Below, piece by piece: positions 21,701 to 28,710 of a DNA stretch of 64,000 nucleotides. Position 1 is the stretch's first letter. Each line of letters begins with the position of its first letter. The notes below the pieces were generated by a model. That model was not told the DNA's origin. It saw nothing but the letters and a program-made list of their open reading frames with translations, and made no database searches. The translations under genes were made by a program, and so were the position numbers. The stretch is from Stentor coeruleus (Eukaryota; Ciliophora; Heterotrichea; Heterotrichida; Stentoridae). The stretch lies in assembly GCA_001970955.1 (NCBI GenBank), contig MPUH01000005.1, positions 1 to 64,000 of the forward strand, in the 5' to 3' direction.

Positions 21701-21741
21701 TCAAGTCTTTGGGCAAGTTGCCTACGAAGGTCTTCTGACAT
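9721..21741 (-). CDS. Axonemal dynein heavy chain, single-headed inner-arm type
   Basis: One uninterrupted frame of 4006 codons encodes a whole dynein heavy chain. P-loops of AAA1-AAA4 are visible: GPAGTGKTE near residue 1351, GPATAGKST near 1631, GNSGVGKS near 1971 and GVGGCGKQS near 2324. Stalk coiled coils are near 2570-2640 and 2765-2850 with the microtubule-binding tip between them. The C-terminus ends GGAFLCQLND, close to the usual axonemal ending. The tail before the linker is short, and the total of about 4000 residues matches the DNAH3/DNAH7/DNAH12 single-headed inner-arm group rather than outer-arm or cytoplasmic chains; the exact member needs phylogeny. It would drive doublet sliding in cilia. 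No intron is seen in 12 kb. It shares a 127-bp divergent promoter with gamma-COP. Confidence 0.95.
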   Translation of the reverse strand: MSEDLRRQLAQRLDAKKKPMLETQHVSGVSGMSKSRSQALIPNIGFLHSASSSNITKPRKLNPISPFLKTSRNIAPQPIIAEIEEETLGRATQRAKILPPISNPKVRKPHYHGDGKLIEEKQKIEQHKPYEFIQVIKNDPELMEDFWYCNRIGDAYDFQLVPFSKKNEEYLTISSRGITHFTPGGAYFLSLEEWEREYKLYQRLKEISFFKQYKKWKNFSLWKNLRRKKMMDERAKFLESELFILDEKLRDPLLDLREKAWDMFRFDFFDISCDRVRTIEEFATEQEQKRTIGAQDLENLEMRIKNDVASSCRNSLEAFRRENKSTANNDDPNKGPEDDAEPFLVGDVINKQMPYTQDAIIRTHYKRLIKFVRLCDYHVIDAKITLSRQLHSKMKNTITFDYSIRDKKSSLRRQNQPLFIVKYLSGNNTLYFDPTNEIIKKAIYDATIRGLTILLNNYMLVNAPEFINYHDVDYEDKQTDEEFDLLQMIVNDDEIKKYHADIKESIDSSFGRVVKYASNINPYMQVYKKNLNMNVEDLANEDIEEIKKIINEYKKQEEEFKAIKEYEDLGIFQLNIVDLKLLILPSPTQCLKKIEAFLPEIALESATSLTVILNEANKNLKANPRKVEEYVNIVKHIKDVEGKLQDITNRVNDLKDLMQLLEVFSIQFNDNTKRKYNETLTSLDSVRQRMQSFYERAESDKIRFTRELRDKIINVDKRTTDLKERLKNEKIANKDTPTGEMIELLSNIGDEVNNLISDTKSYNTYQLELEIEPKNFVEVYELQKDFQRKNDMWNALHKWQDNVYNWNKTAFSVIDVDKISKEVDMYHRIAKKSMILEEQGNFVPQVLKAKVETLKDTMPVVVDLRCKSLKDRHWKDIRTELKFEANIYDPKFTLKDLLDLKVNSIKDKIAEIALRARKEEDIERQLDEVENSWKEVYFDIKYDKNDDYYIFQDVDEIISKLEDTQVTLTTLLTNRFLGPLFERVDICSKKFKLFATTFDEWLLCQKQWGELRKIFRSGDIAKKLKDKNKKFQQIDSQFYVKMKEISTQNHALTACTKEGLLKTLQDWNRSLEKLQKTLENYLDKQRTQFARFFFLSNEELLLILSNSQNGKLIQPHLKNMFEGIYELEFDENNYSVLAIISAEKEKVDIAKGVKAKGNVEEWLRSLEQAMHVALKHKMAEANSSSGDTTRKDLVQGYPSQIVLAICMIMWVNATEEGLSNKDLILESLGELFEQTNNYLDELSQMVRENLESHIRRRVVSLVTQDVHNRDTLEWLKDEEVSSIGDFKWQQQLRYYWNASKDNCEIKQINAVFPYGYEFLGATTRLVITALTDRCWMTITGALKINLGASLAGPAGTGKTESTKDLAKAMGRYCVVFNCSEQITYMMMEKLFMGLCYTGSWACLDEFNRIDIEVLSVIAQQLRIIKHAKDEEKAEFFFDDKKTLLNPTMGVFITMNPNYVGRTELPDNLKVLFRPISMMVPDYTLIAEVMLYAEGFSSAKELSLKMTKLYKLASEQLSQQDHYDFGMRAVKSVLNMAGSLKRKEPHLTEDVILIRAMKDSNVPKFLKEDLVLFNAIVRDLFPTANIVDPDYGELESCLRECINKEKLKPIETFIHKVIQFYETLEVRFGVMIVGPATAGKSTCYKTLAKTMTELRNNNSRNQSFQKVIYQVINPKSISMGELYGEYNEVTQDWKDGLASSIIREYCRKEDETRRWVVFDGPVDSLWIENMNTVLDDNMMLCLANQERIKLKPEMRMIFEVGDLTSASPATVSRCGMVYMNIESVGWKAILDTFLQKCTSDWNEKQFEYLNQLVTLYFAKAMNILRKNLHEPIPTTNNSVVISFCNLLKAVTSPEVCPRLNDQIDHFRKYIEKIFVFCITWGIGGSLDYSSQIRFDQSLSSELGVDLPRGSLFESFVSPYKLGGEFKTWESVKPEFKYDSELSYFQLLVPTVDTVRFEQMLKFAISIQKPIFITGNSGVGKSVIIYNSLMNLREPARISPIFMTFSAQTSSQQTQNSIVSKLNPIKKDILGGHGSNKVALMIDDVNMPTVEKYGAQPPIELLRHYCDHGNIYDREKKFPIRIIDTTLICCAAPPGGGRSALTQRFTRHFHMVVIPDTSEESMALIFRTILDGFYSRGFKQEIQNMASSIVSATISVYQVLKAELLPTPSKSHYLFNLRDLSKVFQGMLMTKPANMPNPDLLIRLWMHETLRVFYDRLTNNTDKNWLIDAMLKFILQYYKVSITKDEAFGGPPLLFVDFLKGDQDMEDREYIEAKDHVLLSKRIHEFLEDYNLQNSKPMELVFFSDAIQHLSRINRILRQQRGNCMLIGVGGCGKQSLTRLASFMCHCDFFQIQVTKDYRHSTFREDLKKLYLASGGTNPRASLFLMTDTQIINESFLEDINNILNSGEVPNLFTKEEMDIIEGDLRPIAEREKVTDNFFNYFIQRVRNNLHIVLCMSPIGDLLRIRMRMFPSLVNCCTIDWVDPWPSDALLSVSNNKLLELPLNTMSKNEAQKTRDLLSMMCVFIHESVIEVSEEFSQVLNRKVYITPKSYLDMISCYFKILQEKQDELNASKNRYKMGVEQLVKTNKEVYEMQQILIDLAPELEKKKIESEELAKTVEIDSVKANKVKEIVEEEEREVNTKTQEIKILQEDAENDLREAMPILEGAIKAVQNIDRTKINEIRAFPSPPELVVYTLETIAILMEAPTNWESIKKMLQNNFLESLMNFPRDNIKPVTLRKLRNKISANPNFTPEKVEVQSVASKSLCTWVYAIENYAKISKEVEPKRKKLEEMNRVLSEAMTKLKQTQDRLSIELEKVNALESQLRAVIEESNRLDNEIQTTNVRLSRASVLTEGLKDEHKRWEIALEKLSEQITHILGNTFIASASVSYYGPFTGIYRTKLVSMWISKCTELGIPVSQSYDLQEVLGDPIQIREWNIFSLPSDSISINNAIIITRSERWPLLIDPQEQANKWIKKMEEDKMLKAVKQTDKDFGRNLEFCLREGYPMIIEDAGENLHPLLDPVLSKNLVEQSPGRYTLRIGETDIDYDNKFKLYITTKLANPHYLPEVSIKVSLINFTVTMQGLEEQLLGDVVRKEEPKIEAEQNRLVKEISDGQREIKSIEQSILISLSSNEGNILDDAKLIAKLDYSKKQSDIINKRMINSEKTKQENEIAREKYKSVARRGSIMYFVIADLSGIDPMYQFSLNYFSKLFSMILSNAPKTNTLKERIELLEKSVTETVYTNVCRGLFNCHKLIFSFLISAQILKDQNQINDFEWRYLLRGPTLATFKKVINPSVKFSDKAWNSVVFLQNTCKIFMEPPFAEEIIKNVKAWEEFTTSKEPHIEKLPEPYTNIQYFYKLMIIKAFREEKLIYAITQFIREVLGEKFVKIPPVSMEELYSETTKRTPIIFILSPGADPLNMVQRLAVEKKCFDRIDAISLGKGQEEKAKKAIERGYREGKWVILQNCHLAKSWMPDLDKFVENFEDPKNNMHEDFRLFLTSMPCNYFPIPVLQNGVKLTIEPAKGIQSNLQRSLNMLTEEKMEKTLHPENWQKILFSLCMFHAVVQERRKFGPLGWNLRYEFNESDLDTSMRTIELFLTEQDTAPWDAIRFVIGEINYGGRVTDDLDRRSLNSILSCFMTNDVLGTNYHYLETSVYYIPENLSLSNLKNYASLLPLTDGPDIFGMHENANIAFEKSESFFILSTALSIQPKEKGISALGKTPDQLVDELASKFLEDLPTVLMKSEEKVPIFTEDHEGLMDAMATFLSQEMERFNRLLTRIKTSLEDIKKAIKGLALMTDDLDKMYTSINENRVPAIWSKVAYPSLKPLTSWLFDLRERIRFLREWLAVGKPKAYWMSAFFFPQGFLTAVLQAFSREHVIPVDTLNFFYEFQTMSNYLEVEERPEEGVLIYGLYMEGCRWDFDVMQLEDSRPGEMYSIAPLILFVPSEKGTNDLEPDDYYSMPVYKTSERAGTLSTTGHSTNYIISIEAPTAKKPYTWVLRGGAFLCQLND

Positions 21742-21868
21742 TTTATTATAGCCATAATCTATTAGTCAAACATAAAACTAAAGTTTCCTATAGTATCAAA
21801 AACAACTTTAGTTTTATAGGAAATTATAAAACCATAAAAGACTATATGTAAACTTTTAGAATATAAAA
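21742..21868. promoter_or_regulatory. Shared divergent promoter of dynein heavy chain and gamma-COP, with palindrome
   Basis: Only 127 bp separate the two ATGs. A perfect 14-bp inverted repeat, ATAAAACTAAAGTT at 21772-21785 and its reverse complement at 21804-21817, flanks an 18-nt spacer. A second, overlapping register pairs TTTCCTATA (21784-21792) with TATAGGAAA (21815-21823). The arrangement presents the same motif to both transcription units. Its role as a regulatory site is inferred from position and symmetry. Confidence 0.5.
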
Positions 21869-24076
21869 ATGAAAAAGCATGAAGCACGAGCACCAGATTT
21901 CTTGAGTGAAATAGAAAAAACTAAAGTTTTACAAGAAGCAAAATGCTTTGACGCTTCATGTAACAACCCCAGAGACTGTATACCAGTTATGTGTAAAGTA
22001 GTCTACCTTCTCAGCAAAGGTGAAGCATTTACCGAGACTGAATCAACTGAGATTTTCTTTAGAGCCTGCAAACTTTACCAGTCCTCCAACCCTCAAATCC
22101 GTAAAATGCTTTACTTTTTACTCAAAGAAATCCGTCCTAAAGAAAGCGAAGTTTTTATGATCACAAGTTCCTTATCAAGAGATCTAAGCACATCTGAAAA
22201 CTCTTATTTTAAAGCTTCAGCCTTAAGAGTTATGGCTAAGATTTTAGACCCAACCATGCTCATACAAATGGAAAGGTTTATCAAAGTAGCTATAGTTGAC
22301 AGTAATGATAATGTATCATCAGCAGCTTTATTTTTAGGACTTAAGTTGTGTAAAACTCATTTGGAAGTTGTAAAAAAATGGGTGACAGAGGTGCAAGAAA
22401 AACTAACATCTAAAAACTCGACAATACATTTTCATGCGATGTTGTTATTATATGAAATGAAAAAAGGTGATGCATTAGCTCTATCAAAATTTTTTGAGTC
22501 TATGATGAATTTAAGTCTTAAAAGTCCTTTAGCTCAAACACAGCTCATAAGGTTTATAAGATTTTCATTAAAAACAAGCAAATTTGAAACTGGGACTATG
22601 ACAAACATAGAAAAGTTCTTAACAGATTCACTTAAAAGAAGCCAAGATATGGTTGTATATGAAGCTGCTAAGACCATATGTGAACATTCTGAGTATATGC
22701 AAGGTTATACAATTACTTCAGCTTTATCAGTCCTCCAACTATTTCTTGTTTCATCAAAAGTTACGACAAAATTCGCAGGGATAAAAACTTTAAATACTTA
22801 TGCTATGAAACATGCAAGTTATTTAACTGATTCAACTGGAGAATATGAGAATTTATTAACTGAACAAAATCGATCATTAGCTACTATGGCTATATCAACA
22901 TTACTTAAACTTAGCACAGATTCTAATATTGATAAACTCTTAGGGATGATTTCTAATTTTATGAATGAAGTCAGTGATGAATTTAAAATTGAACTTATTG
23001 AGTCTATAAAAGTTTTATGTTTAAGAATGCCACATAAACATCAGCAATTGAATAAATTTGTTGGGGATATTTTAAAAGATGAAGGAGGATTGCAATTGAA
23101 AAAAATCATTATTGATACTTTGTTACAATTGTTTGATAGTTTACCTCAAGCTAAAGATACGATACTTATGACTTTGGCTGAATTTAGTGAGGATTGCATA
23201 TATGAAAATTTGCATTTAAGGGTTATTCATTTTCTAGGCGAACATGGACCGAATTGTAAAAATCCTTCAAGGCTTATAAGGTTTATATATAATAGGCTTA
23301 TACTTGAGAAACCTTCTATTAGAGCTGCGGCTGTTAGTGCTTTGTTTAAGTTTAGTAAAATTAAAGAGCTGAGAAGTAGTGTTATGACGTTAATACAAAA
23401 ATGTTTAGAAGATAAGGATGATGAAGTTAGAGAAAGAGCTGCGTTTTATTTGTCTAGAATTAGTAAGAATGATTTTGATAGACCTTCATTGCCTATACCG
23501 ATTTCAAAACTGGAAAAAATACTTGCCCATTGTAAGAACACAGGGAAAGGTTTTGCTTTTGATATTCAGGTAACTTCTGAAGTTAAAGAAGAAGTTAAAA
23601 AAGCGCCTTTACCTGAAAAGGTAAACACATCTTTGTTTTCTAATATCCCTGAATTAAATGCCCTTGGTCAACCATTGAAATCTTCGAATAATATGTCCCT
23701 TACAGAGAAAAATGCAGAATTTGTTGTTAATTGTGTTATTCATTATTTTACATCTTGTCAAGTACTTGAATTTAAGATTAATAATACTTTATCTGATGTG
23801 ACATTATCTGGGGTTACGGCAAGTCTTCATGTTGAAGGGACTACATTAGAAGGACTTTTAAGGATTGAAGATGGGATTTTAATGTACCCATCACAGACTA
23901 TAGGAAAAAATAGTTCAGGGGTATCTTATGTGGTTATTAAAAAGTTAAGTGGATCAAGGAAAGCTAGTGTTCCAACTTTTCTCAAGTATAAAGTGACTGA
24001 GTATCAAGGTGATACTGAGCTAGCGATGTTTGATGATGAATACCAAATTGAAAATATCCCTATTGAATTAGCTTAG
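21869..24076 (+). CDS. COPG: Coatomer gamma subunit (gamma-COP), C-terminally short
   Basis: The N-terminal 530 or so residues are adaptin-like helical repeats with gamma-COP hallmarks (SYFKASALRVMAKILDPTML region; SSAALFLGLKL). The final 120 or so residues, beginning NAEFVVNCVIHYFT, match the immunoglobulin-like first subdomain of the gamma appendage. The frame stops right after DDEYQIENIPIELA. Animal and yeast gamma-COP (about 870-935 residues) continue with a second 'platform' subdomain of about 110 residues that contacts ARF-GAP; here it is missing (735 residues). No 15-16-nt intron at the end rescues the frame, and the following DNA has 3'-flank composition. COPI coats retrograde Golgi-to-ER vesicles. 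The ATG at 21869 gives the expected N-terminus. Confidence 0.92.
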   Translation: MKKHEARAPDFLSEIEKTKVLQEAKCFDASCNNPRDCIPVMCKVVYLLSKGEAFTETESTEIFFRACKLYQSSNPQIRKMLYFLLKEIRPKESEVFMITSSLSRDLSTSENSYFKASALRVMAKILDPTMLIQMERFIKVAIVDSNDNVSSAALFLGLKLCKTHLEVVKKWVTEVQEKLTSKNSTIHFHAMLLLYEMKKGDALALSKFFESMMNLSLKSPLAQTQLIRFIRFSLKTSKFETGTMTNIEKFLTDSLKRSQDMVVYEAAKTICEHSEYMQGYTITSALSVLQLFLVSSKVTTKFAGIKTLNTYAMKHASYLTDSTGEYENLLTEQNRSLATMAISTLLKLSTDSNIDKLLGMISNFMNEVSDEFKIELIESIKVLCLRMPHKHQQLNKFVGDILKDEGGLQLKKIIIDTLLQLFDSLPQAKDTILMTLAEFSEDCIYENLHLRVIHFLGEHGPNCKNPSRLIRFIYNRLILEKPSIRAAAVSALFKFSKIKELRSSVMTLIQKCLEDKDDEVRERAAFYLSRISKNDFDRPSLPIPISKLEKILAHCKNTGKGFAFDIQVTSEVKEEVKKAPLPEKVNTSLFSNIPELNALGQPLKSSNNMSLTEKNAEFVVNCVIHYFTSCQVLEFKINNTLSDVTLSGVTASLHVEGTTLEGLLRIEDGILMYPSQTIGKNSSGVSYVVIKKLSGSRKASVPTFLKYKVTEYQGDTELAMFDDEYQIENIPIELA

Positions 24077-24305
24077 TAAACATAGATTAGATAAGATGGT
24101 TTTGTGATTTTGATAGTGGAAGTGAAATGGGATAAGATTGGGAAAATAAGTTTTTTTGAAGATTTTCGGTTTAGAGCATATTGGCTGTATAATAGAAAAA
24201 ATTTGATATGATATTTTTTCTAATATTAAATTGGATGATGTATAATTGGCTTGCCCTCAAATTTATTTTTATTCTTAAACTTACATCAATTTAGTGGGAC
24301 TAATA

Positions 24306-25223
24306 ATGATTTCGATATATCTCATCCCATGCATTATCGGAATATTATCTGGAATGTGGCTTTTGCGTTTACTTAGAAAACCCATAAGTAGCAGTAATAT
24401 CTAATCAGTACCAAGTGGTATCTTACAAGGTCCAGAAAAGTATTTCAAAGTCAAACTCTCTGAAGTCTTACCAATCTCCGACAACACAAAGATTTTCCGC
24501 TTTGAGTTCCCTGAAGATACTCAGCAACTTGGTCTTCCAATATGCAAACATCTTCTCTTTAAAGCTAAAATATCTACAAAAAAGCATCCAGAAGGAGAAG
24601 AAGTAATACGTAAATACACTCCAACATCAAACATAAATGAAAAAGGATATTTTGAAGTCCCAATAAAAATCTACTATAAAAACTCACATCCAGAATTCCC
24701 AGATGGTGGGATTTTCACACAATTTTTAGATGCTATGAAAATTGGTGATTCTTTAGATATCTCAGGTCCATCTGGTAAGATAATTTATGTTGGAGATGGG
24801 ATATTTAAAATTCAACAAGGAGAAGAAGAAATTATAAAGAAAGCTAGGAATATAGGGCTTATTGCTGGAGGAACAGGGATAACTCCTTGTTTCCAGTTTC
24901 TTCAATATTGTGCAAGTCAGAATGAAAATGTTAATATATCTTTGTTGTATGCGAATAAAACAGAAAATGATATTTTACTTAGGCCTATAATTGAAGAATA
25001 TGTTGCTGAACAAGTTATTAGTTCATATTATATACTTGAAAAACCCCCTGATAATTGGAATATGGGAATTGGGCTTGTGAGTGAAGAACATATTAGAGAA
25101 AGAATGCCTCCTCCTGATAAGGAAACTTTGATATTTCACTGTGGGCCAAGAGCTATGAACCTTCATGTTCGAAAACTCCTCACTGATATTGGTTATTCTG
25201 AATCTATGATAGTAAAATTTTAG
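24306..25223 (+). CDS. NADH-cytochrome b5 reductase (one 15-nt intron)
   Basis: Exon 1 (24306-24393) encodes an N-terminal hydrophobic anchor. A 15-nt intron, GTAATATCTAATCAG (24394-24408), splits an Ile codon, and exon 2 runs 24409-25223. The spliced protein has 300 residues. It has the FAD-binding RKYTPTS motif, the NAD-binding GGTGITP motif, the CGP motif near the C-terminus and the usual terminal Phe, so both cofactor sites look intact. The family passes electrons from NADH to cytochrome b5 for lipid desaturation and related reactions, anchored in the ER or mitochondrial outer membrane. The upstream ATG is chosen because only with the intron removed does the membrane anchor join the catalytic domain in frame. 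Confidence 0.93.
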
Positions 25224-25784
25224 CTAGATTAATAAAAATGAACTTAAAAATTTAGATTCTTTCATCTCTGGAGATACTAGTGGGGATATAATATAAGCTG
25301 GTGAATGGAAAGGATGAATGAGAAAGTTTAGAATCTGAAGTGAGAAAATATACAATATATTTATTTGCTTAATGATAGATATACTCATATACAATTGATA
25401 TAAAAAGATGTCCCTGAAAATAAGTGGGTACAGCCCACAATTTATAAAAAGCCTGAGTTTTCTTTTTTTACATGAGCATACTTATTAATTTGCATCATTG
25501 ATAGCTGTGAGAATTAGGGATTTTATATTCCAAACTTAAAAAAATCTAAAAACCAAACTTTACATTTTTTTCTATTTCATAAGATACCTTTCATTACAAT
25601 AAACCTCATTTCCCTATAAACCAAAATCTCAAACCCAAAATATTTTTTTATCCTCAAATCCTTTAACACCTAAACTAAAATCACATAACCCCACCTTTCA
25701 TTTAAAGTTTAAATCTTATAATATAAAAATGTNAAATCACATAACCCCACCTTTCATTTAAAGTTTAAATCTTATAATATAAAA
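25224..25784. other. Intergenic with composition switch and an assembly joint
   Basis: The first 150 bp are C-poor (3' flank of the reductase) and the last 250 bp G-poor (5' flank of the Pet127-like gene). A 55-bp sequence occurs twice, 25678-25732 and 25734-25788, on either side of a single N. This is an unmerged contig overlap and includes the start codon of the next gene. Confidence 0.6.
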
Positions 25785-27386
25785 ATGTTAATCAGAAGGT
25801 TAAGAAGATTTGTTAGCGATTCCCTTGAAAATGAAGAATGGCTTAATGATAGGAAACTCGACTCTCAACTAAATCTGCTAAACCCTCAGCGACATATCTA
25901 TGCCGAAAATTACGACCTCAAAAAACTCGAGGATTATTCTTTAACATCTTCATTCACTCATCCTCCTTCTCTTTACCACACCCTAGACAAAATTGTCCGT
26001 ACCGAAGGCATCTACCCATCAGATCAGTTTCCTGATGAAGCTCGAATCTGCCCAAAAATAACACCAGAGCTCTACAACCGATTTACAAACTATACAAGAC
26101 CCTCAAATGACAATCAATTATATTCAATAACAGCCAAAGAAAAATGCAAATACATGACTGGATCTTCAAGTCTAACAGAAACATTACAACAAATATACTT
26201 TGCAATAAGTAATTTTAAATCCCCAGATATTACTGGACTTGGAAAAAATTATGATAATTTAAGTATGAATTATATGAGTGCATATAGAAAACCTACAACT
26301 TTCATTTTACGAAAATTTCCTGGTGGAATTTATGCTATAGATGGAGATAAAGGCCCAGTTGATGATACTGCACAGATTTTACTTATGGGTGGTATTGTTC
26401 TTGAAGGTCTTCTCACAACTGAACCTGCAGTTTTTTCCAGGATTTGTGACTTGACTAAAGAAATCAGCCCTTTAGATAAAGAAGTTTTAGAAGCATCAAG
26501 TCGATCTTTTCGGTTTAGGAAAATAGGTAATCTTGTTATCAGATCACAAATTGATTGTGAAGCTAAAGACGAAGAAGGAAAACCTTTTGTTTTTGAAATC
26601 AAAACCAGAGCTACAGCGCCGATAAGATATGATTTGAATAATTATATGAAGTATTTGGATTATAAAATAACAAAACGTAATGGTATACACTCATCTTATG
26701 AAAGGGAATATTTTGATTTAGTCAGATCTATACTACTTAAATATTTTTTTCAGATCAAAATTGGTAAAATGGATGGGGCGTTTATAGCATATCATAACAC
26801 AGTAGAAATTTTTGCTTATGAGTATATAAAAATTGAAGAAATTGAAAAAAGGCTTTTTGGATGTGCTGAGATATCAGAACAAGTTCTGAAAATATGTTTG
26901 GCTATGTTTCAAGATATTCTTGATGATGTTACAGAAAAATATCCTGATGATGAGTTGATAAAAGTAGGCATTTTTGCTAATTATAAAAGTGATGAATTAC
27001 TTATAACAGCTGAAGCTCATGAAAAGAATTTTGAATATCCAAATGACCCGGAGATTAGAAAACTTATTGAAGATGAAATTGATTTTTATAATGCATTTTT
27101 CCCTGGGAAAACTGCTTATGCAATGTCAAGGAGAATATTTCCTTATATAAATGGGATGATGCAGAAGGAGCCGATATTTTTGGAAAAAGGTGATAAGTTT
27201 ACTTTTAAATGGATCAAATATAATAAAGGTACTATGAAATTTCAAGATTATATGTACTTTCTACATCATGCTTATAAGATTGAATCGGCGACTTATCATA
27301 AGGAGTTTATTGGCACATGGAAGAAATATAATGATTTTCATGTTTATAGGAAACCTACATATAGATCATTAGTGTCAAATCAATAG
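25785..27386 (+). CDS. Pet127-like mitochondrial protein (PD-(D/E)XK-type fold)
   Basis: The 533-residue protein resembles the fungal Pet127 family, linked to 5' processing and turnover of mitochondrial RNA. Visible features are a basic N-terminus (MLIRRLRRFV) that could be a mitochondrial presequence, a GSSSLTETL segment (126-134), a GIYAIDGDKGP segment (181-191), and a nuclease-like core with RSQIDCEAK (253-261) followed by FEIKTRA (270-276). The D257...E271-x-K273 spacing is that of the PD-(D/E)XK nuclease superfamily, to which Pet127 has been related. Assignment rests on motif memory and needs a profile search. The ATG lies in the duplicated sequence after the N at 25733; the copy at 25785 is the one continuous with the gene. 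Its stop is 28 bp from the convergent EF-hand gene. Confidence 0.7.
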   Translation: MLIRRLRRFVSDSLENEEWLNDRKLDSQLNLLNPQRHIYAENYDLKKLEDYSLTSSFTHPPSLYHTLDKIVRTEGIYPSDQFPDEARICPKITPELYNRFTNYTRPSNDNQLYSITAKEKCKYMTGSSSLTETLQQIYFAISNFKSPDITGLGKNYDNLSMNYMSAYRKPTTFILRKFPGGIYAIDGDKGPVDDTAQILLMGGIVLEGLLTTEPAVFSRICDLTKEISPLDKEVLEASSRSFRFRKIGNLVIRSQIDCEAKDEEGKPFVFEIKTRATAPIRYDLNNYMKYLDYKITKRNGIHSSYEREYFDLVRSILLKYFFQIKIGKMDGAFIAYHNTVEIFAYEYIKIEEIEKRLFGCAEISEQVLKICLAMFQDILDDVTEKYPDDELIKVGIFANYKSDELLITAEAHEKNFEYPNDPEIRKLIEDEIDFYNAFFPGKTAYAMSRRIFPYINGMMQKEPIFLEKGDKFTFKWIKYNKGTMKFQDYMYFLHHAYKIESATYHKEFIGTWKKYNDFHVYRKPTYRSLVSNQ

Positions 27387-27414
27387 ATTTATTAAAATAG
27401 TTAGTAATTTATGC

Positions 27415-28710
27415 TTAGGATACAGAACATTTTCTTCTAGTACATTGAAAACATTTCCCTAAAGGTGAAAAAACATTTATAAACTCTTTAAAGTCAATAA
27501 GTCTATTCCCATCTATGTCGTAATTTTGAAATATTTCTTTTATTGTAACTTTCGTGAAATGTTTTTTCAACCCATTTTTAAGCTCATCGTATGTTAAGAA
27601 TCCGTCTTTGTTTTTATCAAAATTAACAAACATACTTCTCAGAGTTTGCATTTTAACAGAGAAAAACCCTTTTTTTACAAGTGGTTCATTTGCTGGGTAA
27701 AAAACCTCCTGACCTTTTTTGATAAAATATCCCTGTTTCGACTTGCACTTATCGAAAAATTCAATCAGCTGAGAAAAACTGATCAGTGCGTTAGCATTAA
27801 AATCGAATTCATGAAAAAAAAACTCGCTTTCTTTTTTAAAATGTATGTTTTCTATAAGTTCTTGATATATTTCACCAACTAAAGAATATCCTCGGTCATT
27901 AGCATGCTTGTAAAAAATGTTATGTAAAAATTGAAGGTCTTTATCTCGAGTTTTCCAATCATTTTTTTCTAATACTCGAGGTAAACTGAAACTTTTTATG
28001 TGTTTTAATTTGGATCTACCTGTGAAAGGTATACTGATACTTTCTCTTTTTATATCGATATCTTTTTTTAGGCCATGCGATATTTTTCTTCTGATTAATA
28101 TTCGTGGTTTTGTGGATGGTTCTATTTTAAGTTCGTATTTTTCGAATAGTTTGATTATATCTTCACATTCTCCAACCCAATTTGTTAATTGGTCTAGATT
28201 TATTCTGCTTTCTGGGTCGGAGTTTGCAAGCTCAAAACATTGTCTTCCGAGAGGCTCTAAATCTAATGATTCGTATAATGTTGAATTAGTAGATTGGCTA
28301 ATACCTCTAATGAAAGATATAATCATGATAATCATTTCATCTTTGGTTATTGTTTTACTTTCATCAAAATCAAAGACTAGATATGCAAGTTTTACTTTAA
28401 TCTTCCAGTTAGCAATAGAGTAAGTGATAAGACTAGAAATTACTTCCATAAAGTTTATTTTTGTAGTAGAGGTCCCACTAAAATATTTTACAAGTGTATC
28501 TTCATTTCCAGCTAGAGGTGTTTCTTTCGATACTAATTTTAATTGTGATCTTAAAATATAAAACCCTGTAACTTCTTGCATTGATGAAAAATTTTTAAAT
28601 AATTTTCCTATCTCTTGAGGAGACCCTAAATAAATCATACAATTAGCCAGAAATAATAAATGTGAGTTGATTGGATTCTGTAAGGAACTTATGTTAACGA
28701 AATTTCCCAT
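27415..28710 (-). CDS. EF-hand calcium-binding protein
   Basis: The 431-residue protein has at least three convincing EF-hand loops: DFDESKTITKDE (114-125), DKNKDGFLTYDE (365-376) and DIDGNRLIDFKE (398-409). A degenerate one, DFNANALISFSQ, starts at residue 303. The last two are a canonical pair with acidic ligands in place and should bind calcium. The basic linker of about residues 200-260 has no recognisable domain. The protein begins MGNFVN: Gly2 could be myristoylated, but the residue-6 Asn is not the preferred Ser/Thr. The Cys-rich tail (KCFQCTRRKC) could be acylated or bind metal. It is not a calcineurin B or CDPK (no kinase). Likely a calcium sensor of the cortex or contractile system, by inference only. 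Confidence 0.85.
   Translation of the reverse strand: MGNFVNISSLQNPINSHLLFLANCMIYLGSPQEIGKLFKNFSSMQEVTGFYILRSQLKLVSKETPLAGNEDTLVKYFSGTSTTKINFMEVISSLITYSIANWKIKVKLAYLVFDFDESKTITKDEMIIMIISFIRGISQSTNSTLYESLDLEPLGRQCFELANSDPESRINLDQLTNWVGECEDIIKLFEKYELKIEPSTKPRILIRRKISHGLKKDIDIKRESISIPFTGRSKLKHIKSFSLPRVLEKNDWKTRDKDLQFLHNIFYKHANDRGYSLVGEIYQELIENIHFKKESEFFFHEFDFNANALISFSQLIEFFDKCKSKQGYFIKKGQEVFYPANEPLVKKGFFSVKMQTLRSMFVNFDKNKDGFLTYDELKNGLKKHFTKVTIKEIFQNYDIDGNRLIDFKEFINVFSPLGKCFQCTRRKCSVS

Noticed and set aside
24077-24300. Hidden exon for the missing gamma-COP subdomain
   Set aside because: A GTAAACATAGATTAG segment after the stop looks like an intron, but splicing it leaves an immediate TAA; the DNA beyond has 3'-flank composition and no appendage-like codons.
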